A model generated the notes under the pieces. It was given only the letters and a program-made list of their open reading frames with translations, was not told the origin of the DNA and did no database searches. 13,397 nucleotides of DNA. It comes from an uncultured Pseudomonadota bacterium (GTDB taxonomy: Bacteria > Pseudomonadota > Gammaproteobacteria > Steroidobacterales > Steroidobacteraceae). Position numbers and translations under genes: made by a program. The DNA lies in assembly GCA_903910215.1 (NCBI GenBank), contig CAIVYV010000322.1, positions 1 to 13,397 of the forward strand, in the 5' to 3' direction. Shown piece by piece: positions 1 to 6,316 of this stretch. Position 1 is the first letter of the stretch. Each line of letters begins with the position of its first letter.

Positions 1-29
1 CCCCCCCCCCCCCCCCCCCCCCCCCCCCC
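1..29. other. Poly-C homopolymer, sequencing artefact
   Basis: Twenty-nine consecutive C open the window. Read on the minus strand this is a poly-G tail that follows a short A run and the full adapter. Two-colour Illumina instruments report no signal as G, so a read that passes the end of a short library molecule ends in poly-G. I therefore read this as a base-calling artefact carried into the assembly and not as genomic DNA. Confidence 0.95.
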
Positions 30-99
30 TTTTCAAGCAGAAGACGGCATACGAGATTTCTGAATGTGACTGGAGTTCAGACGTGTGCTCTTCCGATCT
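30..99. other. Illumina TruSeq i7 / P7 adapter left on contig end
   Basis: Four T (30-33) are followed by the P7 flow-cell sequence (34-57), an 8-base index TTCTGAAT (58-65), and the TruSeq read-2 primer site (66-99, ending in CTTCCGATCT). The index reverse complement, ATTCAGAA, matches the TruSeq HT i7 index D705 as I remember it. The whole block is synthetic and should be trimmed. A frame opens across it at GTG 85 and continues into rseP, so automatic gene callers may add five adapter-encoded residues to the rseP fragment. Confidence 0.98.
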
Positions 100-978
100 G
101 TGCTCTTCGGTTTGATCGAAGGGATGAGCGAGAGTGGACCGATCGAACTGCAGGTGCGACGCGGCGAGTCCGAGGTGCGCGATCTGCAATTGCGCATCGA
201 TGACCCGGAAGTACGTCGTGCGCTCACCGAGCCTTCGGCGCTGCTGCCCGGCATCGGTATGCGTTTCTGGTCGCCGCCCATTCCCGCTGTGATCGGCAAG
301 GCCGATGTAGGTGGTCCTGCCGATGCGGCGGGTTTGCTCGCGGGCGATCGTATCGTTGCGGTCGATGGCGTCGAGATCATCGATTTCCCGATGCTGGTCG
401 AGGCGATTTCGGTGCGTCCCAATCGCGAGATCGCGGTGATCTACGAACGCGAGGGTGTACAGGGCAGCACGGTGGTGACGACGACTGCCGACCTGGTCGA
501 GGGACGTGAAGTCGGTCGTATCCGCATCCAAACGCCGCCACCGCCGCCGTGGCCGACTTCGATGATTGAGGTCGTGCGTTTTGGGCCGCTCGAGGCCGTG
601 GGTGAGGCGAGTGTGCGCGCGTGGGACATGACCGTGCTGCAGGCCAAAATGTTCTGGAGAATGATCTTCGGTCAGGTTTCTTTGAAGAATCTCTCGGGGC
701 CCATCTCGATTGCCGAGTATGCGGGCGATTCCGCTCGCAGCGGCGTAGCTGAGTTCTTGGGATTTCTCGTTGTGATCTCGCTCAGTCTCGGTTTTCTTAA
801 CCTATTGCCGATTCCCATCCTCGATGGCGGTCAGATCGTCTACCAGTTGGTCGAGTGGGTGCGCGGCTCGCCACTCTCGGATCGTCTGCAGGCCGTCGGT
901 CAGCAGGTGGGTGTCGCCTTGCTCGTGATGCTCATGGGCGTCGCGCTTTTCAATGATTTCGCTCGGCAGTTCGGCTGA
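100..978 (+). CDS. rseP: RseP site-2 intramembrane zinc protease, C-terminal part (5' end missing)
   Basis: This is the last 292 codons or so of the inner-membrane M50 protease that cleaves RseA (anti-sigma E) and remnant signal peptides. The fragment begins in or just after the first PDZ domain. A second PDZ-like domain follows at about residues 45-135 (AGLLAGDRIVAVDGVEI). Then come a proline-rich linker, a transmembrane region leading into NLLPIPILDGG, and a last hydrophobic helix ending LMGVALFNDFARQFG. The conserved LDG motif (residues 241-243) carries the zinc-binding Asp (D402 in E. coli). The HEXXH motif and first membrane helix, about 158 residues by comparison with E. coli RseP (450 aa), are absent because the contig ends here, not because the gene is broken. 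Bases 100-108 repeat adapter sequence, so the first three codons are doubtful. Five consecutive Pro codons lie at 535-549. Confidence 0.93.
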   Translation: MLFGLIEGMSESGPIELQVRRGESEVRDLQLRIDDPEVRRALTEPSALLPGIGMRFWSPPIPAVIGKADVGGPADAAGLLAGDRIVAVDGVEIIDFPMLVEAISVRPNREIAVIYEREGVQGSTVVTTTADLVEGREVGRIRIQTPPPPPWPTSMIEVVRFGPLEAVGEASVRAWDMTVLQAKMFWRMIFGQVSLKNLSGPISIAEYAGDSARSGVAEFLGFLVVISLSLGFLNLLPIPILDGGQIVYQLVEWVRGSPLSDRLQAVGQQVGVALLVMLMGVALFNDFARQFG

Positions 979-980
979 CC

Positions 981-985
981 AGGGG
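981..985 (+). promoter_or_regulatory. Shine-Dalgarno site deciding the bamA start
   Basis: AGGGG lies just after the rseP stop codon (976-978) and 6 bases before TTG 992. The alternative ATG 953 has only a weak GGGCG at 937-941 about 11 bases upstream. The position of this site supports initiation at TTG 992. Confidence 0.6.
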
Positions 986-991
986 TCTCAC

Positions 992-3418
992 TTGTCGCTT
1001 TTTTCCAGATTGATTGTTGGTGTTCTTTTCTCGATCGCAGCGACTGCTGCGATGGCGCAGGATCCGCCCACGCTGCGGGTCGACAATATCCGCGTCGAGG
1101 GTCTGCAACGAGTCTCGGAGGGTACGGTTTATAACTACCTGCCCGTGAACATCGGTGATCGCATTACGCAGCAGCGCGTGCGCGAGGCCATCCGTGCGCT
1201 CTACGACACGGGTTTCTTCCGTGACGTGGAGCTACGCTTTGAAGAGGGCACGTTGATCGTGGCTGTGCTCGAGCGTCCTTCGATCGAGAGCTTCGAGCTC
1301 AAGGGTAACAAGGACATCAAGACCGAGGATCTGACCAAGAGTCTGCGCAACGTGGGTCTTGCCACGGGCAAGACCTTCGATCGTTCGGTGCTCGAGGACG
1401 TCAAGCAATACCTCACCGATCAGTATTTCAGCCGTGGCAAATACGCCGTGCGTATCGCGACCGAAGTCGAAGAGCTGCCGGATAACCGTGTGCGCGTGAA
1501 GATCGACATCAAAGAAGGCAAGCGCGCGCGAATCCGCCAGATCAATTTGGTCGGCAACAAGACGTACACCGAAGAAGAAGTCCTCGAGGACTTCGAGCTC
1601 AAGACGCCGAACTGGTTGTCTTGGTATCGCCAAGACGATCGCTACTCGCGCGAATCCTTGCAGGGTGATCTCGAGAAGCTGCGCTCCTACTACATGGATC
1701 GTGGCTACGCGAACTTCGACATCGAATCGACGCAGGTCGCTATTGCACCCGAGAAGGACGACATCTTCATCACGGTGAACGTGAACGAGGGTGAGGTCTT
1801 CAAGCTCGGTGAGATCAAACTCGCGGGCACGTTCGTCGTGCCCGAGTCGGAGCTCAAAAATTACCTCCTCGTCAAACCGGGCGAGACCTACTCCAAGAAA
1901 GACATCACCAGCACGCAGGAGCTGCTGCAGAACCGACTCGGTCTCGAGGGCTATGCGTTTGCGAAGGTCGACCCCGTGCCGACCCCGATCGAAGGCAAGA
2001 ACGAAGTCGGCATCACCTTCTTCGTTGAACCCGGCAATCGTGTCTACGTTCGGCACATCGTCTTCAACGGTGTGACCAAGATCAACGACGAGGTGCTGCG
2101 TCGCGAGATGCGTCAGCTCGAGGGCGGTTGGCTCTCGAACATGCTGGTCGAGCGCTCCAAACAGCGTCTGCAACGCTTGCCCTACATCGAGAAGGTCGAG
2201 TCTGAGACGAAGCCCGTGCCGGGATCTGCCGATCTCGTCGACGTCGAGTTCGATATCAAAGAAGGCCCATCAGCACAGTTGGGTGGTGGTATCGGCTACT
2301 CGGAGTCGCAGTCCTTCATCCTCAACGGCAACTACGCCGACAGTAACTTTCTCGGTACCGGTCAGCGTGTCTCGCTCGATCTGAACTCGGGTCGTTATTC
2401 GAAGGTCTACGGCATCTCGCACACCGATCCATACACCAATATCGATGGCGTAGCGCGCACCCTGTCGTTCACGTATCGCGACGTGACGCAGTTCGTCTCG
2501 GCCTCGTCGGATTTCTCCTCCGAGTCGCTCTCGATCGGCGTCGACTACGGTTATCCGATCACGGAATTCCAAGGTTTGCGTGTCGGTTTGTCTGCCCAGC
2601 GATCCTCCTTGATCACGGGTGAGGGCAGTGCGCAGCAGGCGCGGCAGTGGGTGCAATCGAACGGTGACTACCGTCAGCAGATCGTGCCCGAGCAGGATTT
2701 CGGCGAAGGTTTCGTCATCCCGGGAACCACGCTCGATACCACGCAGTTCGATAGCTACGACCTCGTCATCGGTTGGAGCTACGACAGCCGTAACCGAGCG
2801 TTGTTCGCCGATCGCGGCATGCGTCACTCGTTGTCGTTGAGCTACGCCTTACCGTTCAGCGACGTGCAGTACGCCACAGCCAACTACGACTACCTGCAGT
2901 TCGTGCCTATCATCGGTAGCTGGACCATGGCGTTCGCGGCCGAAGTGGGCTACAGCCAGGAGCTCGGTGACACTACCGCACCGCCGCCGTATCGCAACTT
3001 CTTCGCGGGTGGTCCGGATACGGTGCGTGGCTTCCGTGAGAGCCGTCTTGGTCCGAAGGACAGCTTCGGTAATCCCTATGGCGGCAACCTGAAGGTGACG
3101 GCGCGCGCCGAGCTCTTGATTCCGACCCCGGAGAAGTGGCGCGCCTCGGCCCGTGCCTCGATCTTCTTCGATATCGGTAACGTGTTCTCGACGACGGATT
3201 TCTACAAGTTCACCGGCGCCGATGGCGTCACGCCGGTCGAGTACAAGTTCGGCTATGATAAGTTGCGTCAGTCGACCGGCATTGCCGTTCAGTGGCTGGC
3301 GCCGCTCGGTGTCTTCCGCTTCAGTTATGCGCTGCCGCTCAACACCTTCGAGGGTGACGGCGTGCAGTTTGCGGACGAGGAAGAGCGATTCCAGTTCACG
3401 ATCGGACAAGCGTTCTAA
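992..3418 (+). CDS. bamA: BamA, outer-membrane protein assembly factor (Omp85 family)
   Basis: BamA is the central pore of the BAM complex, which folds and inserts beta-barrel proteins into the outer membrane. From TTG 992 the product is 808 residues, against 810 in E. coli. A signal peptide ends in Ala-Met-Ala at residue 22, with mature QDPPTLRV following. Five periplasmic POTRA repeats fill about residues 25-420 and the 16-strand barrel follows to the terminal Phe (FTIGQAF). The conserved loop 6 motif VRGF is at residues 678-681 within GGPDTVRGFRES. An in-frame ATG at 953 would add 13 residues (821 aa) and overlap rseP. I prefer TTG 992 because it has a good ribosome-binding site and gives a compact signal peptide. 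The gene sits 13 bases after rseP. In E. coli a sigma E promoter lies upstream of bamA; I could not identify one here. Confidence 0.97.
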   Translation: MSLFSRLIVGVLFSIAATAAMAQDPPTLRVDNIRVEGLQRVSEGTVYNYLPVNIGDRITQQRVREAIRALYDTGFFRDVELRFEEGTLIVAVLERPSIESFELKGNKDIKTEDLTKSLRNVGLATGKTFDRSVLEDVKQYLTDQYFSRGKYAVRIATEVEELPDNRVRVKIDIKEGKRARIRQINLVGNKTYTEEEVLEDFELKTPNWLSWYRQDDRYSRESLQGDLEKLRSYYMDRGYANFDIESTQVAIAPEKDDIFITVNVNEGEVFKLGEIKLAGTFVVPESELKNYLLVKPGETYSKKDITSTQELLQNRLGLEGYAFAKVDPVPTPIEGKNEVGITFFVEPGNRVYVRHIVFNGVTKINDEVLRREMRQLEGGWLSNMLVERSKQRLQRLPYIEKVESETKPVPGSADLVDVEFDIKEGPSAQLGGGIGYSESQSFILNGNYADSNFLGTGQRVSLDLNSGRYSKVYGISHTDPYTNIDGVARTLSFTYRDVTQFVSASSDFSSESLSIGVDYGYPITEFQGLRVGLSAQRSSLITGEGSAQQARQWVQSNGDYRQQIVPEQDFGEGFVIPGTTLDTTQFDSYDLVIGWSYDSRNRALFADRGMRHSLSLSYALPFSDVQYATANYDYLQFVPIIGSWTMAFAAEVGYSQELGDTTAPPPYRNFFAGGPDTVRGFRESRLGPKDSFGNPYGGNLKVTARAELLIPTPEKWRASARASIFFDIGNVFSTTDFYKFTGADGVTPVEYKFGYDKLRQSTGIAVQWLAPLGVFRFSYALPLNTFEGDGVQFADEEERFQFTIGQAF

Positions 3419-3446
3419 TTTTTTCGGATAAGAGGTTCGAAGCGAG

Positions 3447-3995
3447 ATGCGTGTGAATCTGAAGACGATGGTGCCGGCCCTGGCCGTGATGGCAACCCTG
3501 TTTACGGCGCCGGCGGCTTTGGCCGAGGCGAAGATTGGCGTGCTCGACTTCGGTCGACTCATGGATGAGAGCCCGCAAGGTAAGGCGCTCATCGAGTCGC
3601 TGCGCTCTGAAGCCGCTACCAAGCAGCGCGAGTTGCAGGGTCAGGCGGCCTCGTTGCAGACCAAGCGCGATAAGCTCGTGAAGGATCGCGCGACGATGAC
3701 GGCTGATCAGATTTCGCGCGCCGAGAAAGAGCTGCGTGATGGCGAGCGCGATCTTGCGCGCCGTCAGTCCGAGGTCAACGACGATTTCAACGCTCGTCGC
3801 AACGAGGAGATGACCAAGTTGCAGCGCTCGCTGATCGAAGAAGCTCGCAACTACGCGAAGTCGCAGAACTACGATCTCGTCGTCACCGACGGCGTGATCT
3901 ACGCGACGCCGGCGCTCGACATCACGCCGGGCGTTCTGCAGAGCCTGCAGTCGCGCGGTGGTGCTGGGGCCGCGCCGAAGCCCGCGACCCGCTGA
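3447..3995 (+). CDS. skp: Skp / OmpH periplasmic chaperone
   Basis: Skp is a soluble periplasmic trimer that holds unfolded outer-membrane proteins between the Sec translocon and BAM. The 182-residue product begins with a Sec signal peptide, with predicted cleavage after ALA at residue 26 (mature EAKIGVLDF). A small beta-strand body follows, then a long charged helical stretch (about residues 50-140, rich in Arg, Glu, Lys and Gln) that forms the tentacle coiled coil. The second part of the body, YDLVVTDGVIYATPALDIT, is typical of the family. An Ala/Gly/Pro tail makes it somewhat longer than E. coli Skp (161 aa). AGAGG at 3431-3435 is the likely ribosome-binding site, with a rather long spacer of 11 bases. 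It lies 28 bases after bamA, its partner in the same pathway. Confidence 0.95.
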   Translation: MRVNLKTMVPALAVMATLFTAPAALAEAKIGVLDFGRLMDESPQGKALIESLRSEAATKQRELQGQAASLQTKRDKLVKDRATMTADQISRAEKELRDGERDLARRQSEVNDDFNARRNEEMTKLQRSLIEEARNYAKSQNYDLVVTDGVIYATPALDITPGVLQSLQSRGGAGAAPKPATR

Positions 3996-4015
3996 TCTTT
4001 CACCGGCGCAAGCCG

Positions 4016-5047
4016 ATGACGGTCACGCTCGGAGATTTGGCAGTCCGTTTCGGGCTCGCACTCCGCGGTGATCCCGATCGCCCCGTTGATCACGTTGGCA
4101 CTCTAGCCGGCGCTGGTCCACGGGGTATCGCGTTTTTAGCCAACCCAAAACGTATCGACGAGTTGGCGACCGCCAACGCGGCGGCCGTCATCCTGCCTGC
4201 GAAGCTTGCCGAACAGTCGCCGGTCGATTGTTTGATTGCCGATAATCCGCATGCCACGTTCGCGCGCATTGCCGACGTGTTGCACCCGAAAGCGACGGGT
4301 GTGGCAGGGGTTCATCCTTCGGCTGTCGTCGCTCCTGATGCTCGCATCGATCCGAGTGCACATATAGGCCCCTTGGCCGTTGTTGGCGCGCGTTCTGTGA
4401 TCGGCGCGCGTGCGTACATCGGTCCCGGATGTGTCATTGGCGACGACGTCGAGCTCGCAGCCGATGTGCGTCTGGTGGCGCGAGTGACGGTGCTGGAGCG
4501 GGTCACGATCGGTGCGCGCTCGGTGCTCGATGCCGGCGTCGTTGTTGGTTCCGAAGGCTTCGGTAACGCGCTCGACGACGGTCGCTGGGTGCATGTGCCG
4601 CAAGTGGGCACGGTGCGCATCGGCGCCGATGTTGAGATCGGCGCCAACAGCGCCATCGATCGCGGCGCGCTCGAGGATACGATCATTGGCGATGGGGTTC
4701 GCATCGATAACCTCGTACAGGTGGGGCACAACTGCACGATCGGTGCGCACTCGGCGCTCGCCGGCTGTGCGGGCCTTGCGGGCAGTTCGCACGTCGGCGC
4801 GCGGTGTCGTATCGGTGGCGGCGTGGGGATCGCGGGGCATTTGCGTATTTGCGACGATGTGACCATCACCGGCTACACGTTCGTGACGGGTGACATACGA
4901 GATCCCGGGATTTACTCCGGCGGGATTCCCGCCGAAAGTGCGGCAGACTGGCGGCGTATCGTCGGTCGCTTGAAACGCATCGATGGTCTCGCGCGTCGCG
5001 TGGGTGAGCTCGAGAAAAATTTGGATTCGACGAAGAGTGAGGAATGA
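4016..5047 (+). CDS. lpxD: LpxD, UDP-3-O-(3-hydroxyacyl)glucosamine N-acyltransferase
   Basis: LpxD performs the third step of lipid A synthesis, moving a 3-hydroxyacyl chain from acyl-ACP to the 2-amino group of UDP-3-O-acyl-glucosamine in the cytoplasm. The 343 residues (E. coli 341) contain an N-terminal uridine-binding domain (about 1-100), a left-handed beta helix of hexapeptide repeats (about 100-310, for example IGARAYIGPGCVIGDDVEL) and a helical C-terminus. His238 in QVGHNCTIG matches the catalytic H239 of E. coli. In the uridine-binding segment FLANPKRIDEL, Arg46 stands where relatives usually have Tyr. No clear ribosome-binding site is seen before ATG 4016, which lies 20 bases after skp; the start is chosen because LGDLAVRFG aligns with the family N-terminus. 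The stop is 4 bases before the fabZ start. Confidence 0.97.
   Translation: MTVTLGDLAVRFGLALRGDPDRPVDHVGTLAGAGPRGIAFLANPKRIDELATANAAAVILPAKLAEQSPVDCLIADNPHATFARIADVLHPKATGVAGVHPSAVVAPDARIDPSAHIGPLAVVGARSVIGARAYIGPGCVIGDDVELAADVRLVARVTVLERVTIGARSVLDAGVVVGSEGFGNALDDGRWVHVPQVGTVRIGADVEIGANSAIDRGALEDTIIGDGVRIDNLVQVGHNCTIGAHSALAGCAGLAGSSHVGARCRIGGGVGIAGHLRICDDVTITGYTFVTGDIRDPGIYSGGIPAESAADWRRIVGRLKRIDGLARRVGELEKNLDSTKSEE
5039..5043 (+). promoter_or_regulatory. Shine-Dalgarno site deciding the fabZ start
   Basis: GAGGA inside the last codons of lpxD lies 8 bases before GTG 5052. It supports that codon rather than the in-frame upstream ATG at 4983, which would add 23 basic residues read from lpxD sequence. 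Confidence 0.7.
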
Positions 5048-5051
5048 CAGC

Positions 5052-5522
5052 GTGAGCGACAAGGACATCATCAGCTTGGATATCAATGCCATCCTCAAAC
5101 AGTTGCCACACCGGTATCCGTTTCTACTCGTCGATCGCGTGCTCGAGTGCCACAAGGGTGATCACATCCGTGCCCTCAAGAACGTCACCTACAACGAGCC
5201 GTATTTCCCCGGGCATTTTCCGTATCGTCCGGTCATGCCGGGGGTGATCATCATCGAAGCACTCGCGCAGACGGCCGGTATCCTCGCCTTCGTGACGGCG
5301 GGTGTCGTGCCCGATGAGCACACGCGGTTTTTCTTTGTGGGTATTGACGAGGCCCGATTCCGACGCCCCGTTGAGCCGGGTGATCAATTGATCTTGACGG
5401 CGAAACTCACGCGTCAGATGCGCGGTATCTGGAAGTTCTCCGCCGCCGCTTACGTCGGCGATGTCGAAGCCGCATCGGCCGAGTTGATGGTGGCGCCCGA
5501 GACGGGCAAGGGGCAGGGCTGA
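5052..5522 (+). CDS. fabZ: FabZ, 3-hydroxyacyl-ACP dehydratase
   Basis: FabZ removes water from 3-hydroxyacyl-ACP in fatty acid elongation and so competes with LpxA and LpxD for the same substrate; its place between them is conserved. From GTG 5052 the product is 156 residues (E. coli 151) with a single hot-dog fold. The family signature QLPHRYPFLLVDRV is near the N-terminus. The catalytic pair is His55 in FPGHFP and Glu69 in GVIIIEALAQ, matching H54 and E68 of E. coli. The frame stays open upstream to ATG 4983, but those residues are lpxD read out of frame and have no counterpart in FabZ. The stop overlaps the lpxA start by one base (TGATG), which suggests translational coupling. Confidence 0.96.
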   Translation: MSDKDIISLDINAILKQLPHRYPFLLVDRVLECHKGDHIRALKNVTYNEPYFPGHFPYRPVMPGVIIIEALAQTAGILAFVTAGVVPDEHTRFFFVGIDEARFRRPVEPGDQLILTAKLTRQMRGIWKFSAAAYVGDVEAASAELMVAPETGKGQG

Positions 5523-6307
5523 TGAGCGAGTCCACTCGAATCGATCCGCGCGCGGTCGTCGCGCCGACCGCCCAGCTTGGCCAGGGTGTCGAGGTTGGCC
5601 CGTTTGCGATCATCGGCCCCGATGTCGAGATTGGTGACGGTACGATCGTGGGACCGCACGCCGTTGTGACGGGCTGGACGAAGCTCGGCAGTCACAACCG
5701 CATCTTTCAGTTCGCCTCGATTGGCGATGCGCCGCAGGATAAGAAATATGCCGGTGAGCCGACGCGCGTAGAAATCGGCGATCGCAACGTGTTCCGCGAA
5801 TACGTGACCGTCAATCGCGGTACGACGCACGACAAGGGCATCACCCGCGTCGGTAGCGACAATCTCTTCATGGCTTCCTCGCACATTGCACACGATTGCA
5901 TCGTGGGCAGTCATTGTGTGTTTGCGAACCTCGCGACTTTGGGTGGGCATGTCGAGGTGGATGATCACGTGATCCTCGCGGGCTTCACGGGGGTGCACCA
6001 GTTCTGCAAAATCGGTGCGCACGCCTTCATCGCCAACAACACGGCCGTGACGCGTGATGTGCCGCCCTATGTGATGGCGGTGGGTCATCCAGCCGCGCCT
6101 CACTCGATCAATGCCACGGGGCTTTCGCGTCGCGGTTTCACGGCCGAGCAGGTGCGCAACATCAAAAATGCCTACCGTACGCTCTATCGCATGGATCTTC
6201 CGCTCGAAGCTGCGATGGAGAAGCTGCGTGAGGCCGCCAAGACGCAGGCGGAGCTCGTGCCCTTCGTCGAGTTTGTGGCGCGCTCGACCCGCAGCCTCAT
6301 CCGCTGA
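5522..6307 (+). CDS. lpxA: LpxA, UDP-N-acetylglucosamine O-acyltransferase
   Basis: LpxA begins lipid A synthesis by transferring a 3-hydroxyacyl chain from ACP to the 3-OH of UDP-GlcNAc. The product is 261 residues (E. coli 262), with a left-handed beta helix of hexapeptide repeats in the first two thirds and a helical C-terminal domain (LSRRGFTAEQVRNIKNAYR). His124 in HIAHDCIVG matches catalytic H125 of E. coli, and His121 and His159 match H122 and H160. Counting without gaps from His159, residue 172 is Asn. This position is Gly173 in E. coli (C14 chains) and Met169 in Pseudomonas aeruginosa (C10 chains), where it sets acyl length. AAGGGG at 5508-5513, 8 bases upstream, is a good ribosome-binding site. 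Confidence 0.97.
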   Translation: MSESTRIDPRAVVAPTAQLGQGVEVGPFAIIGPDVEIGDGTIVGPHAVVTGWTKLGSHNRIFQFASIGDAPQDKKYAGEPTRVEIGDRNVFREYVTVNRGTTHDKGITRVGSDNLFMASSHIAHDCIVGSHCVFANLATLGGHVEVDDHVILAGFTGVHQFCKIGAHAFIANNTAVTRDVPPYVMAVGHPAAPHSINATGLSRRGFTAEQVRNIKNAYRTLYRMDLPLEAAMEKLREAAKTQAELVPFVEFVARSTRSLIR

Positions 6308-6316
6308 TCCCCATCC

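Noticed and set aside
1..29. Poly-C as a biological homopolymer tract, for example a phase-variable one
   Set aside because: It joins directly to an Illumina adapter and fits a no-signal poly-G tail.
880..992. Sigma E promoter upstream of bamA, expected from E. coli
   Set aside because: I saw no GAACTT-like -35 with a matching -10 in the available rseP sequence.
1232..2173. Long minus-strand open frame inside bamA
   Set aside because: It lies wholly within an unmistakable bamA, has no recognisable domain, and reflects codon bias on the sense strand.
3419..3424. Six-T run between bamA and skp as a rho-independent terminator
   Set aside because: No GC-rich stem precedes it, and skp follows 22 bases later in the same pathway and direction.
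4300..4960. Periodic sequence in lpxD (and in lpxA) as a DNA tandem repeat
   Set aside because: The periodicity is at the protein level, from hexapeptide repeats of a beta helix; the DNA copies are too divergent to be a repeat array.
4983..5051. Longer fabZ beginning at ATG 4983
   Set aside because: The extra 23 residues are lpxD sequence in another frame, while GTG 5052 has a good ribosome-binding site and the usual FabZ length.
4136..5155. Minus-strand open frame opposite lpxD and fabZ
   Set aside because: His- and Arg-rich low-complexity translation without motifs, opposite genes with catalytic residues intact.
5779..5786. GCGATCGC octamers as HIP1-type elements as in cyanobacteria
   Set aside because: I noticed only a few copies, and gene order and protein signatures are gammaproteobacterial; the general GATC excess explains them.
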